A stretch of 64,000 nt of DNA from Paraburkholderia sp. CNPSo 3274 (GTDB lineage: Bacteria; Pseudomonadota; Gammaproteobacteria; Burkholderiales; Burkholderiaceae): the NCBI RefSeq assembly GCF_024206475.1, contig NZ_JAMBPR010000001.1:222580-286579 (forward strand), written 5' to 3'. The notes beneath the pieces were generated by a model that was not told the DNA's origin, did no database searches, and saw only the letters and a list, made by a program, of their open reading frames with translations. Positions 17,143 to 25,985 of this stretch are shown here, piece by piece. A program made the position numbers and the translations under genes. Numbering within the stretch: position 1 is the stretch's first letter; every line of letters starts with the position of its first letter.

Positions 17143-18522
17143 ATGGCTACGCCAATTGCTGCAGTGTCGTCGTATGAAGAGTTCAATATCGACGTGCCGG
17201 AAAACGAGTTCCCCCAACACGGCATCGCTGCGCGGGCAGCAGAAGCACTCGTCCTGAGTCAGGAATGGACAGACACGAACCCGATGCTGAACATGTCATC
17301 GTTCGTCACGACCTTTGCCGAGCCTGAGGCCGTCGAGATCGCCAGGCGAAACATGTTCAAGAACTATATCGACCACGATATGTATCCGCAGCTTTTCGCC
17401 ATGGAAACCCGGATGGTGAGATGGCTGCACCAACTCTGGAATGGACCCGATGGCGTCGAACCTTACGGCACCGCGACGGTCGGTTCATCGGAAGCATGCA
17501 TGCTCGCCGGTCTCGCCCACAAGTGGAACTGGCGCCAGACGCGGGAACGGGATGGCAAAGACGCCACACGCCCCAATATGGTGACGGGAGGCAACGTCCA
17601 GATTGTCTGGAAGAAGTTCCTGCGCTATTTCGACGTGGAACCGCGGATCGTTCCGCTCAAGCCAGGTAACTATCGGCTAACGGCGGACGAACTGGAGAAG
17701 TACGTAGACGAAAATACGATCGCCGTCGTCGCCATTGCCGGACAGACCTTCACCGGCGAGGACGACGACATCCAGGGGATTCACGACTGGCTCGACGCTT
17801 ATGAACAAAGGACAGGCATTTCGATTCCCATGCACATCGACGGCGCGTCCGGAGGCTTCGTCAATCCGTTCCTGTATCCCGACTACCGCTGGGACTTCCG
17901 GCTGCCGCGCGTCCAGTCGATCAACGCATCGGGGCACAAGTACGGGCTCACGCCCCCGGGACTGGGTTGGGTGATCTTCCGCGAACGGAGTGTGTTCAAT
18001 GAAGACCTCGTGTTCTACGTCAACTACCTGGGCGGCGAAATGCCGACAGCCACGCTGAACTTCAGCCGCAACGCCTTTCAGATCGCCGTTCAGTACTATC
18101 AGTTCCTGCGCCTGGGTTTCGACGGATATCAGCGAATCATGCGCCAAACGTTGGACAACGCCATTGCCTTGCGTCAGACACTCGTCGACAGCGGCTATTT
18201 CAACATCATGAACGAGCAGCAGCGCATTCCTGTGGTGGCCGTCACGCTCGACAAGAGCGTCACGAAGTTCAACGAATTCGATGTATCGAACAAGGTCCGT
18301 GAAAAGGGCTGGGTGCTTTCCGCGTATTCGATGCCGCCCAACGCCGAGGAGGTCAAGAGCCTGCGTGTGGTGGTCCGGCCGCACATCAATCACAATGTGG
18401 CCCAGATGCTCGCGCGTGACATCGTCAATGCGTGCAAGTACCTCGAGACACACGGGGGCAGCGCAATCGCACCGAAGCTGCACCAGCACCTGCCGGAGAA
18501 CAGGTCGCCAGCCAAGTGCTGA
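17143..18522 (+). CDS. gadB: Glutamate decarboxylase (PLP-dependent)
   Basis: 459 residues, usual for bacterial GAD (E. coli about 466). ATG 17143 follows AGGAG. Family signatures: the N-terminal NMSSFVTTFAEPEA segment, GSSEACMLAGLAHKW near the PLP phosphate, HIDGASGGFVNPFLYPD (PLP-ring Asp) and the cofactor lysine in SINASGHKYGLTPPG. It converts L-glutamate and a proton to GABA and CO2 in the cytoplasm, giving acid resistance. The C-terminal tail is longer than needed and ends in Cys. It is coupled with the AspT-type exchanger 117 bp upstream; a GGCGTG/CACGCC hairpin lies between them (17059-17076). Function is well supported. Confidence 0.95.
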   Translation: MATPIAAVSSYEEFNIDVPENEFPQHGIAARAAEALVLSQEWTDTNPMLNMSSFVTTFAEPEAVEIARRNMFKNYIDHDMYPQLFAMETRMVRWLHQLWNGPDGVEPYGTATVGSSEACMLAGLAHKWNWRQTRERDGKDATRPNMVTGGNVQIVWKKFLRYFDVEPRIVPLKPGNYRLTADELEKYVDENTIAVVAIAGQTFTGEDDDIQGIHDWLDAYEQRTGISIPMHIDGASGGFVNPFLYPDYRWDFRLPRVQSINASGHKYGLTPPGLGWVIFRERSVFNEDLVFYVNYLGGEMPTATLNFSRNAFQIAVQYYQFLRLGFDGYQRIMRQTLDNAIALRQTLVDSGYFNIMNEQQRIPVVAVTLDKSVTKFNEFDVSNKVREKGWVLSAYSMPPNAEEVKSLRVVVRPHINHNVAQMLARDIVNACKYLETHGGSAIAPKLHQHLPENRSPAKC

Positions 18523-18567
18523 TGGGCCGGGCCAGTTGTCCGCCTCTCACTGATCGTTTGATGTTTG

Positions 18568-18596
18568 GCGCCCCGGGCTCTTTTTCCTCGGGGCGC
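18568..18596. terminator. Hairpin between convergent gadB and the efflux operon
   Basis: An 8-bp perfect stem (GCGCCCCG with CGGGGCGC) around a 13-nt loop lies between the gadB stop (18522) and the mdtP stop (18616). There is no T tract after the stem, so it is only a candidate bidirectional terminator. Confidence 0.45.
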
Positions 18597-18615
18597 ATTG
18601 CACTGAAGCCTGGCT

Positions 18616-20103
18616 TCAACGAGGCTTCAGTTCGACGGGCGCTTCGGCGCGATAGCCGCCGCCGAGCGCCTTCGTCAGCGCGACTTCCTGACTCAGCATC
18701 TGCCCGTTCAGCGCGAGCAGTGCAACCTCCTCGCCAATCACCGGCTGGCGCGCTTCGAGCGCCGCGAGCTGGCTGGTCAGCCCTCGCTGCCAGGACGCTT
18801 CGACACTGTCTCTCGTGAACGTCACCGATTCGATGCGCTGCTTTTGCAATTCGGTTTCGGCGTCGAGTGCCTGTAAGCGGCTGCCCGTCTGCGCGACGTC
18901 GCGAACCGCATTGAGCACGGCCTGGTTGTACTGCTCGATCAGCAAGTTGCTCCCCTCGCGCGCGCCGCTCAAATTCGCATTGAGCGTGCCGCCATCGAAG
19001 ATCGGCAGGTACAGTCCCGGAACCAGGTTGATCTGCCGGCTTGCGTGCGTGAAGAGATCGGCAAGATGCAGGGCGTTGTAGCCGAGAAATGCCTTGATGT
19101 CGAAACTCGGATAGAAAGCGGCCTTCGCCGAGTCGATTCGATCGAAGGACGACTGCACATACCACCGCATCGCCTGTAAATCGGGGCGCCGGGCGAGAAG
19201 CTCATAGGAAAGCGTCGCCGGCAACGCGGCCTGCGAGGCCGGCAGTGCCACGGGCCTGATCTCCGGCAAGCCGTCGGGTCCCGCGCCCGCCAGCGCCCGC
19301 AGCGATTCCCGAAACTGCTTGATCTGCGCCTGCGTGGATACGATCTGCCGTTCGATGGCCAACTGCTGCGCGCGGGCCTCTTCGAACCGCGTGCGGGGCT
19401 CGAGGCCGCGCGCCGCGCGCGCCTCGTGTGCCTGCACCGCAAACTGCGCGATGTCGCGTGACTGGCTCAACAGATCGACAAGCTGGTAATTCGTCTGGAT
19501 ACCAAAATAAATCTGCGCGACATCGGCCGAAATTTCGAGCTCGACCGCCGACGTCTCCGCGAGCCTCGCGTTCGTCACGCCAATCGAAGCGGCAATCTGC
19601 GCGCGCTGCTTGCCCCAGATGTCGACGTTCAGGCTCGCGCCCAGTCCGACGACGCCCTCGGTGTACCACGGGCCCGTGAGACCCAACGCGGGCTCGTTCT
19701 GCGCGAACGGCCCAAGAAAACCGTTGGCCGAAACATGCTCGCGATCGAGTAAGGCAAGCGCGCTGACCTGCAGGCTCGATCCCGTCCTGACGAGATCCAC
19801 GTCGGACTTTGCCTGCGCCACGCGAGTTCGCGCGATCACCATCGTCGGGGCATTGGCGAGCGCCTGGTCGATTAGCGCGTCGAGCTGTTCGTCGCCGTAT
19901 CGCGTCCACCAACGGGCGGCAGGCCAGCCGTCGCGCGCGAGATGGATATCGTTTGCGAGATTGATCTGCGCGGGGGCGATCTCGGTGTAAGGCGGGCTGT
20001 CATGACGGATCAGCGCGCAGCCCGGCAGCACGGACGCCATCCACGCGATGCACAGGCAGCTTCGATGCCACGGCACGCCTCGCCGAACCGCTCGCGCAAT
20101 CAT
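18616..20103 (-). CDS. mdtP: Outer-membrane efflux lipoprotein (NodT family, MdtP-like)
   Basis: 495 residues. A signal peptide ends in the lipobox LPGC (Cys about residue 29), so it is a lipoprotein of the outer membrane. The mature protein has the two outer-membrane-factor repeats typical of TolC-like channels (WWTRYGDEQLDALIDQAL; RRPDLQAMRWYVQSSFDRI; FYPSFDIKAFLGY). It forms the exit duct of a tripartite pump with the adaptor and FUSC-type transporter encoded just upstream. Its ATG overlaps the stop of the transporter gene by 4 bp (ATGA). Gene order YtcA-adaptor-FUSC-OMF is that of E. coli ytcA-mdtNOP, which gives the symbol; the exact substrate is unknown. Confidence 0.9.
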   Translation of the reverse strand: MIARAVRRGVPWHRSCLCIAWMASVLPGCALIRHDSPPYTEIAPAQINLANDIHLARDGWPAARWWTRYGDEQLDALIDQALANAPTMVIARTRVAQAKSDVDLVRTGSSLQVSALALLDREHVSANGFLGPFAQNEPALGLTGPWYTEGVVGLGASLNVDIWGKQRAQIAASIGVTNARLAETSAVELEISADVAQIYFGIQTNYQLVDLLSQSRDIAQFAVQAHEARAARGLEPRTRFEEARAQQLAIERQIVSTQAQIKQFRESLRALAGAGPDGLPEIRPVALPASQAALPATLSYELLARRPDLQAMRWYVQSSFDRIDSAKAAFYPSFDIKAFLGYNALHLADLFTHASRQINLVPGLYLPIFDGGTLNANLSGAREGSNLLIEQYNQAVLNAVRDVAQTGSRLQALDAETELQKQRIESVTFTRDSVEASWQRGLTSQLAALEARQPVIGEEVALLALNGQMLSQEVALTKALGGGYRAEAPVELKPR

Positions 20104-22220
20104 GATCGCAGGGCCTGTGACGATGGCGCCGCGGCGGGCTCAGGGAGGCCGGCGTCAGCGGACCATTCCGGCAACCCCGCGACCTGCCGCGACAGGTCGT
20201 CCGCGGCCTCGATGAGCGGTCCGCGGGACCCGAGCGCCGGTTCGCCGGCTTGCGCAGCGATCTCGTTGCGTCGCGGTGCGCGGGCTGCGGGTGGATTCGC
20301 CGCGAGCGCTTCCGCATAGCGGGCAAGCTCGGCTGATGCCTGTTCCTGGGCCGAACGCACGGCGTCGACCGTCCGCGCGTCAGACGTTCCGCCCTGCGCC
20401 GCCAGCGTGTTACGCAGCGTATCGCCCGCCAGCATGATCTCGCGCCCCTGTGCGAGAACGGTTTGCGCGCGCAGCGTCAGTTGCGCCTGGTCGGTTTCCC
20501 GCCAGTCCGGTTCGAGTGCGACACGGGAGAGCGTCGCCTCGCAATCGGCCAGCACGGCCCACGCCTGCAACTGGCGCTGCGCATAAGGCAACTCGTCGTG
20601 CCCCGTCACGCCCGTTTGCGATGGGCGCAATTGAACTGTGATCGCCCGCAGCATGGCGGCGAGCTTCTGCCGCAGCAGATCGCCCTCGCCCTCGCGCCAG
20701 AACGACATCTGCACGAAGGTCGCCACGCCAACGCCCAGCAGGATGCCCAGCATCCGGTCGCGGATTTCAGTGAGATTGATGACTGGCCCGAAGCGTGCGA
20801 GCAATGCCAGCGAAAACGTGAACACCAGTTGGACCCCCGCGTAGCCGATCCGCTCCGAGCCGGCTGCAATCCATGCCCCGAACGCGATGACGGGCAGCGT
20901 CATCAGCAGCAGACCGGTGATGTCGTCGAGGCGCGGAACGACGAACACGACCATGAATAGCGCGAGCCCACTGCCGATGGCGGCCCCGGCCAGCCGCAGC
21001 AACGCACGCTGTGCCGAGGCGCCGAGGCTTGGCAGCGCGACGATCACGCAGGTCAGCATGATCGTGTGTGCGCCCTGCCAGTCTGCGGCGTTGTAGAACA
21101 CATAACAGATCAACACCGCGAGCAGCGTCTTTAGTGAGAAGCGCGCATAGGCCGGGTTGGTCCAGGCGTCGGGCGCGACCATCGGTTCGCCCGCACCGGA
21201 AGGGCCCGGCGCCGCGCCGCTCGCGAAGAGGTCGGCATAGGCATGCAGCGCCCGCTGCAATTCCGCAGCCGCGGGAATCGTGTCGGCGGCGTTGCGTTCC
21301 ACAGCGGTGACAACGCTCACGTAGCGATACGGTTCGCCCAGCGCCACCGATTCGTCGAGTGCGCGAACGTTCGCCTGCAGTTCGCGCAGCATCTTCAGCT
21401 GGGCCGCCGAGGCGCCCCGCCACTCGGTCGGTAACTCGCTCGCCGCGCGATAAAGACGTGACACCGTCGCGATGCATGCAAGCTGCGCAGCCTGATGCTC
21501 GCGATAGTGGGCGTCGCGCATCGTCGCGAATCGCAGCAGCTTCTGCAGCGTCAGCGCGCCCTGCTGGACGGACGCGGGGGTGATGCGTGCGTGGCTCGTG
21601 GCGCCCTCGATCAGCGGCATGAGCCGGGCATCGAGCGCCGCGAGTTGCCGATGAAGCTCAGCCCTGAGCTGCAACTGCGGTTCCGCGGGCAACAGCAGCG
21701 TATTGACCAGTAGCGTCAGCGCGATCGGATAGTTGACCGCCACCCACACCCACAATACTGAGCGGATCAGCAAGTCGGCCTGGTCGGTCCGGTCGACGAA
21801 GCTCTGCACATAGATGACGATGATGGCGACAATAAAGAACACCACGCCGATTTTCAGCACGCGAATCAGATACGCGCTGCAAAAGAACACCAGACTCGCG
21901 ATGACGATACGCACCAATGGATAGTCGAACGTGAACTTCAGCAGCAGGATCGACAGCCCGATGCCGAGCGTCGATCCGAGGATGAACATCATGCCGACGA
22001 GCCGCGTGAACACCACGTTCGACTGCGTGACGTAAAACACCACCAGCAGCGACAACGCCAGTTCGGGCACTTCGAGCGCCATCGACACGACGATCACGAT
22101 CGCGCTCGTCAGCATGCAGCGCAGCGTTACGTTGAGCCGCCCGGGGAACGACGCCAGCTCCTGCTTCAGGAACGCACCGGCATCGCGCAGCGTGGCGGGC
22201 AGGTAGTCGGCGGCGGCCAT
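20100..22220 (-). CDS. mdtO: FUSC-family inner-membrane efflux protein (MdtO-like)
   Basis: 706 residues from ATG 22220, with GAGGAG upstream. It has two clusters of membrane helices (about residues 30-180 and 350-490), each followed by a soluble helical domain, the pattern of the aromatic acid exporter/fusaric acid resistance-like (AaeB/FUSC) family. The second cluster includes RLAGAAIGSGLALFMVVFVV and MLGILLGVGVATFVQMSFW. It sits between the HlyD-type adaptor (9 bp upstream) and the outer-membrane factor (4-bp overlap). E. coli MdtO is about 683 residues. The role is export of small aromatic or drug-like compounds across the envelope; the actual substrate cannot be read. Confidence 0.9.
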   Translation of the reverse strand: MAAADYLPATLRDAGAFLKQELASFPGRLNVTLRCMLTSAIVIVVSMALEVPELALSLLVVFYVTQSNVVFTRLVGMMFILGSTLGIGLSILLLKFTFDYPLVRIVIASLVFFCSAYLIRVLKIGVVFFIVAIIVIYVQSFVDRTDQADLLIRSVLWVWVAVNYPIALTLLVNTLLLPAEPQLQLRAELHRQLAALDARLMPLIEGATSHARITPASVQQGALTLQKLLRFATMRDAHYREHQAAQLACIATVSRLYRAASELPTEWRGASAAQLKMLRELQANVRALDESVALGEPYRYVSVVTAVERNAADTIPAAAELQRALHAYADLFASGAAPGPSGAGEPMVAPDAWTNPAYARFSLKTLLAVLICYVFYNAADWQGAHTIMLTCVIVALPSLGASAQRALLRLAGAAIGSGLALFMVVFVVPRLDDITGLLLMTLPVIAFGAWIAAGSERIGYAGVQLVFTFSLALLARFGPVINLTEIRDRMLGILLGVGVATFVQMSFWREGEGDLLRQKLAAMLRAITVQLRPSQTGVTGHDELPYAQRQLQAWAVLADCEATLSRVALEPDWRETDQAQLTLRAQTVLAQGREIMLAGDTLRNTLAAQGGTSDARTVDAVRSAQEQASAELARYAEALAANPPAARAPRRNEIAAQAGEPALGSRGPLIEAADDLSRQVAGLPEWSADAGLPEPAAAPSSQALRS

Positions 22221-22229
22221 CGGTGCTCC

Positions 22230-23288
22230 TCAACGGCCTTGGCCGGTATGACTGCGCCCAGGCTGCAACACGGCCACGGCTGACGTGCCGACGCGAAACA
22301 GGTCCGGGTTCGGATTGCCGACGAGGATCTTCACCGGAAAGCGCTGCGACACGTGCACCCAGTTCAGCGTGCGCTGGATGTGCGGCAACCCGCCCGGCAG
22401 GGCAAGGCCGGCTTCTTCTGAAGCGATGCCGTAGCCGATCGAGTCGACCACGCCGTGAAAGCGCTGCCCCGTGTCGCTCATCAGGTAGACGCTGGCAGGC
22501 GTGCCTGCGCGTACATCCTTGAGTTCGGTCTCGCGAAAGTTCGCGACCACATACCAATGGCGCGTGTCGATCAAGGTAAAGACCGGTTTGAGCGTGGAAG
22601 CGAACTGCCCCGTCGATGTCTTCAGCGAGACCACGCGTCCGTCGAACGGCGCGCGCACGGTCGCATATTCGAGGTTCAGTTCGGCAATCGCGATCTCGGC
22701 CATGATGACGGCGCGCTGCGCGACCAGCGCGTCCACCCCGCTCACGGCCGCTGCCGCCTGCTGGGCCTGTAGCTGCGCGGCGCTGAGTTCGGCCTCGGTA
22801 GCGCGCTGCTCGGTGCGTGCGCGGTCGACATCTTCTGCCGACACATAGCCGTGCGAGAGCAGCGGCTCCATCCTGTGCAAGGTGTCGGACGCCTGGTTCG
22901 CCGCGGCCCGGGAGCGCTCGACAGCGGCACGCACCGACTGTGCGTTGTACTGCTGCGCGTTGACCGTGCGCTGGGTCAGCTCGATCTGACGATCGAGCGC
23001 GACGAGCGATGCCTTGCCTCGCGCGAGCGCATCCTCGTACGGACGCGGATCGATGCGAAACAGCAAGTCGCCCTGCTTGACCGCCTGGTTGTCGCGTACC
23101 GCCAGCTCGATGATGCGGCCGTTGACCTCGGGCACGACGTCGATCGTATCCGCATAGACATAGGCATCGTCGGTGCGCGGCGAGCGGTCCAGCAACCGGA
23201 TCACGAAAATGAGCAGCAACAGCGTCGCCACGACGAGGAGAACCGCCGGCCATGCCCTCTTCCTGGTCTTGCTCGCACTTGTCGCCAT
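22230..23288 (-). CDS. mdtN: HlyD-family periplasmic adaptor (MdtN-like)
   Basis: 352 residues. One N-terminal membrane anchor (PAVLLVVATLLLLIFVIRLL), then a biotinyl-lipoyl-like half (TIDVVPEVNGRIIELAVRDN), a long alpha-helical hairpin with many Ala and Gln (about 95-200), the second lipoyl half (NLEYATVRAPFDGRVVSLKT) and a beta-barrel (HWYVVANFRETELKDVRAGT). This is the classic adaptor of tripartite pumps. The ATG follows GGTGAGGG. It lies 19 bp after the small YtcA-like lipoprotein gene and 9 bp before the transporter gene, so all four genes form one operon. Confidence 0.92.
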   Translation of the reverse strand: MATSASKTRKRAWPAVLLVVATLLLLIFVIRLLDRSPRTDDAYVYADTIDVVPEVNGRIIELAVRDNQAVKQGDLLFRIDPRPYEDALARGKASLVALDRQIELTQRTVNAQQYNAQSVRAAVERSRAAANQASDTLHRMEPLLSHGYVSAEDVDRARTEQRATEAELSAAQLQAQQAAAAVSGVDALVAQRAVIMAEIAIAELNLEYATVRAPFDGRVVSLKTSTGQFASTLKPVFTLIDTRHWYVVANFRETELKDVRAGTPASVYLMSDTGQRFHGVVDSIGYGIASEEAGLALPGGLPHIQRTLNWVHVSQRFPVKILVGNPNPDLFRVGTSAVAVLQPGRSHTGQGR

Positions 23289-23307
23289 GCCCTCACCTGA
23301 AGCAGAT

Positions 23308-23595
23308 TCAATATTGGAACAACATCAACCAGACGGCGAGCGACAGGAACGCGACCAGCATGGGATACGTCACGGCAGGAGGCGCGAGCAGGTGGTCCGC
23401 CTCGAAGCGCTTCAGCATCAGATAGATGACGATCGTCAGCACAACGCCCGCGACGATGCAAAACAGCCAGTCGGGAAAGTACGCCCCGAGCACGTTGAGC
23501 GAGGGCGAGTAGTTTGCGCACCCTGAAATGGATACCGTTGCCATCACGGCTGCGCCAATTGTGCGCTTCGGAAGTCCGCCCGTGGTGAGTGGCAC
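23308..23595 (-). CDS. ytcA: YtcA-family small lipoprotein
   Basis: 95 residues from a GTG start at 23595 with TTGGAG upstream. The signal peptide ends at SISGC, giving a lipid-modified Cys26 followed by NYSPSLNVLGAYFPDWLFC, which is the hallmark of the YtcA family, then two hydrophobic helices (VAGVVLTIVIYLMLKRF and VAFLSLAVWLMLFQY). In E. coli ytcA precedes mdtNOP; the same order is kept here, 19 bp before the adaptor gene. Its role in the pump is unknown. Confidence 0.85.
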   Translation of the reverse strand: MPLTTGGLPKRTIGAAVMATVSISGCANYSPSLNVLGAYFPDWLFCIVAGVVLTIVIYLMLKRFEADHLLAPPAVTYPMLVAFLSLAVWLMLFQY

Positions 23596-23604
23596 GTGTC
23601 ACTC
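23587..23604. promoter_or_regulatory. 18-bp near-perfect palindrome over the ytcA start codon
   Basis: GAGTGGCACGTGTCACTC: the arms GAGTG/CACTC and centre CACGTG are symmetric with one mismatched pair. It covers the GTG start and the Shine-Dalgarno site of the first gene of the efflux operon, where a repressor or an RNA fold could block expression. Function is not known. Confidence 0.4.
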
Positions 23605-23710
23605 CAAAGTTATCGATCCCGCTCACATTCACGTTGCGCTTTGCAGCCTCCGCGACGCGAGCGAACCGGCTTTTGTCCCGGGCGGTTACGCGCCACGATA
23701 TCCAATGTCC

Positions 23711-24007
23711 TCATTGCGCCCCTTTCGTTACGGACGTTTCCGCGACGTCTTGCTGGGGATCACACGCGTCATCGTCTCTCTCGCGCGCGAGTGGCAGCCG
23801 GATCGACACGTCTTCGTCGCCCACTGCCTGCACATCGCCCGGTTGCCAGGCAGTGCGATATATCTCGACGACATAGTCGCGGGCGTCACACTGCTCGCTG
23901 AACAACCGTTCGTAGAAACCACGGTGCCGCTCGTGCGCCGACATGTCCAGAACCCAGCACACTGCCAGCACAAGCACCGCCCATACGATTCGCTCGATAC
24001 GTCTCAT
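23711..24007 (-). CDS. Small single-pass membrane or secreted protein
   Basis: 98 residues from ATG 24007 (MRRIERIVWAVLVLAVCWVL). One N-terminal hydrophobic helix preceded by Arg, then a charged soluble part with two Cys-containing segments. No family recognised. It begins 19 bp after the stop of the membrane protein gene 24027-24467, so they form a two-gene unit upstream of the efflux operon, 115 bp from ytcA. Coding status is supported by the signal-anchor and close spacing. Confidence 0.55.
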   Translation of the reverse strand: MRRIERIVWAVLVLAVCWVLDMSAHERHRGFYERLFSEQCDARDYVVEIYRTAWQPGDVQAVGDEDVSIRLPLARERDDDACDPQQDVAETSVTKGAQ

Positions 24008-24026
24008 TCCCAACGCCCCTGACCTG

Positions 24027-24467
24027 TCAGTGCGACGTGGACCGCCAGCCATCCTCGTGGCGCAATGCACAGGCGAAAACCAGAAAAGCGAGCTTGCTCC
24101 CGCAGTCGATCAGCGAGATCAGTGGAATCCACATCGAATCGCTGAACGCAAGCGGAATCCCGGAGCCGAGTGCCAGAATGCTGACGCCGCAGAGAAACGC
24201 GAAAATTTCGCGAGCAAAGCGGACATTCATGACCACGGCGAGTCCGACGGTGACCACGATAAGATTGGCGGCAATGGCGGCCGCAAAAGCGGTGCAGCCA
24301 TTTCCCGTGACGAAGTCCAGCACCGTCTCCACCAGCGACCACCAGCAGATCGACAGCGTCACGATTGTGAGGGCGTGACCTGCAGGCCGCAGGACGCGAC
24401 CGTGCACGGCCTGCCCCGAAGTCGCCTGGAATAAGGGTCCCAAATCATTTTCGGCTTGCCTGAACAT
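24027..24467 (-). CDS. Four-helix inner-membrane protein of unknown function
   Basis: 146 residues from ATG 24467 with GAGGCGGGA upstream. After a soluble N-terminus (MFRQAENDLGPLFQATSGQA) come about four membrane helices (ALTIVTLSICWWSLVETVL; TAFAAAIAANLIVVTVGLAV; EIFAFLCGVSILALGSGIPLAF; WIPLISLIDCGSKLAFLVFA). No family recognised. It is the first gene of a two-gene unit with the 98-residue protein downstream. Confidence 0.65.
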   Translation of the reverse strand: MFRQAENDLGPLFQATSGQAVHGRVLRPAGHALTIVTLSICWWSLVETVLDFVTGNGCTAFAAAIAANLIVVTVGLAVVMNVRFAREIFAFLCGVSILALGSGIPLAFSDSMWIPLISLIDCGSKLAFLVFACALRHEDGWRSTSH

Positions 24468-24726
24468 TTCCCGCCTCTTCGCATCGCACCTTCGTCCTCG
24501 AACCGGCGCCAGTGTGTGGGGCATCGAAAGCGAGCCGCGAAACTGCACCGTCCACGATTGCAAGGTAGCCCGGCCATGCGAAGAAATCTATTGTACGAAC
24601 GGGTCGGTGGTCCTGACTCGCTGTTTGCCCGACTCATCCTTTGGTATAAGCCGGGTGCCAGTGCAAAACACGAACTGGACAGACCAACCAGCGCTTATCA
24701 GGCACGCGCATGCAGGCGTTTTCGCT

Positions 24727-25680
24727 TCATGAGATGCTTGCCCCCGAGCCCGCACTCTGGCGCAGCTTCAGCAGGTCAAGCAGCATACGCTCGCACTGCG
24801 CCGCGAGGTCGCCCACAGACTGGCCCGCTGCCTCGCGCCGCGCACCGTCGATAATCGCCTGCTGCATGTTCGGCGTGAGTTCGGGCGACCCCAATGCTTT
24901 CCACCACGCGGTCATCGGTCCGGTGAACTGATCGAGAAAATTCTCGATACCGCCTTTCCCACCGCCGAGATGAAACAGCATGGTCGGCCCCATCAAGCCC
25001 CATCGCAGTCCGGGGCCGTGACACACCGCCGTGTCCGCATCGGCCACGCTCACTACGCCCTCCGACACGAGATGGACCATCTCCCGCCACAACGCTGCCT
25101 GCAGCCGGTTCGCCACATGACCGGGAATCTCCTTGCGAACACGGATGGTGCGCTTGCCGAGCGACGTATAGAAGCCCGTGACCTTGTTGACGGTCTCCTC
25201 CGACGTCTCCTCGCCCGCAACGATCTCGACGAGAGGAATGAGATGCGGCAGATTGAACGGATGCCCAATCACGCAGCGTTGTGGATATGACTTGCAGCCC
25301 GCCTGGATGTTGCTCATCGTGAGGCCGGAAGAGCTCGAAGCGATGGGGACCTCCGGTGGAAGGAGCGTGTCCAGCCGTTCGTACATGGCGCGCTTCAGGT
25401 CCAGCCGCTCGGGGCCATTCTCCTGGACGAGGTCAACATCCGCCGCGGCGGCAGGCAAATCGCGCGTGAACGTGAGCCGAGCGCGCGACGCTCGAGGAGC
25501 GAGGCCAAGCGCTTCGAGCGCCGGCCACGCTGCGTCGACATATTGCTTTAATCGCTGCTCGGCGTCCGGTCCCTGGTCGAACGCGACGACGTCGAGTCCT
25601 TGCGCAAGAAACCATGCGGTCCAACTCGAGCCGATCACTCCCGTGCCGATCACGGCAACACGGTTGATTTGCTTCGTCAC
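24727..25680 (-). CDS. 3-hydroxyacyl-CoA dehydrogenase family protein (carnitine-dehydrogenase-like)
   Basis: 317 residues from GTG 25680, chosen because TAAGGAA lies just upstream. The N-terminal Rossmann fold begins VAVIGTGVIGSSWTAWFLAQ. The active-site region shows ENGPERLDLK, ASSSSGLTMSN and IGHPFNLPHLIPLVE (catalytic His); the C-terminal helical domain includes GHVANRLQAALWREMVHLV. The single-domain, ~315-residue form matches L-carnitine dehydrogenase and lambda-crystallin-type enzymes rather than fatty-acid multienzymes. A clear paralogue is encoded at 44094-45026. No operon partner is present here, and the substrate is unknown. Confidence 0.88.
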   Translation of the reverse strand: MTKQINRVAVIGTGVIGSSWTAWFLAQGLDVVAFDQGPDAEQRLKQYVDAAWPALEALGLAPRASRARLTFTRDLPAAAADVDLVQENGPERLDLKRAMYERLDTLLPPEVPIASSSSGLTMSNIQAGCKSYPQRCVIGHPFNLPHLIPLVEIVAGEETSEETVNKVTGFYTSLGKRTIRVRKEIPGHVANRLQAALWREMVHLVSEGVVSVADADTAVCHGPGLRWGLMGPTMLFHLGGGKGGIENFLDQFTGPMTAWWKALGSPELTPNMQQAIIDGARREAAGQSVGDLAAQCERMLLDLLKLRQSAGSGASIS

Positions 25681-25985
25681 TGAGACGTTCCTTATAGTAG
25701 TCAGACGCGCAATGCGTGACGAGTACGAACGCGAGCCCCCTCTCGCGCACGCCATGCTGGCGCCCAGTCTGGGTATTCACACAGGATTTAATTCAATCTA
25801 GCAATGTCAGGACCGCAAAACACTGGAGATTTCAACGAGAGTCTTTGTGCATTTCGACAATCAAGTCCCGCCGAAGCCGAACGGCCGCGAATGGGCAATC
25901 AGGAAGGGGCAATTGAACGGTCGTACGGCCCTTCGCAATGACCGCCGAAGCGCTGGCACTAGCCCGTTATGAACGAGAACGGACC
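25681..25985. other. Intergenic region upstream of the hydroxyacyl-CoA dehydrogenase
   Basis: 305 bases holding the promoter of the gene at 25680 and the trailer of the giant sensor gene ending at 25986. No ORF, repeat or hairpin worth calling was seen. Confidence 0.4.
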
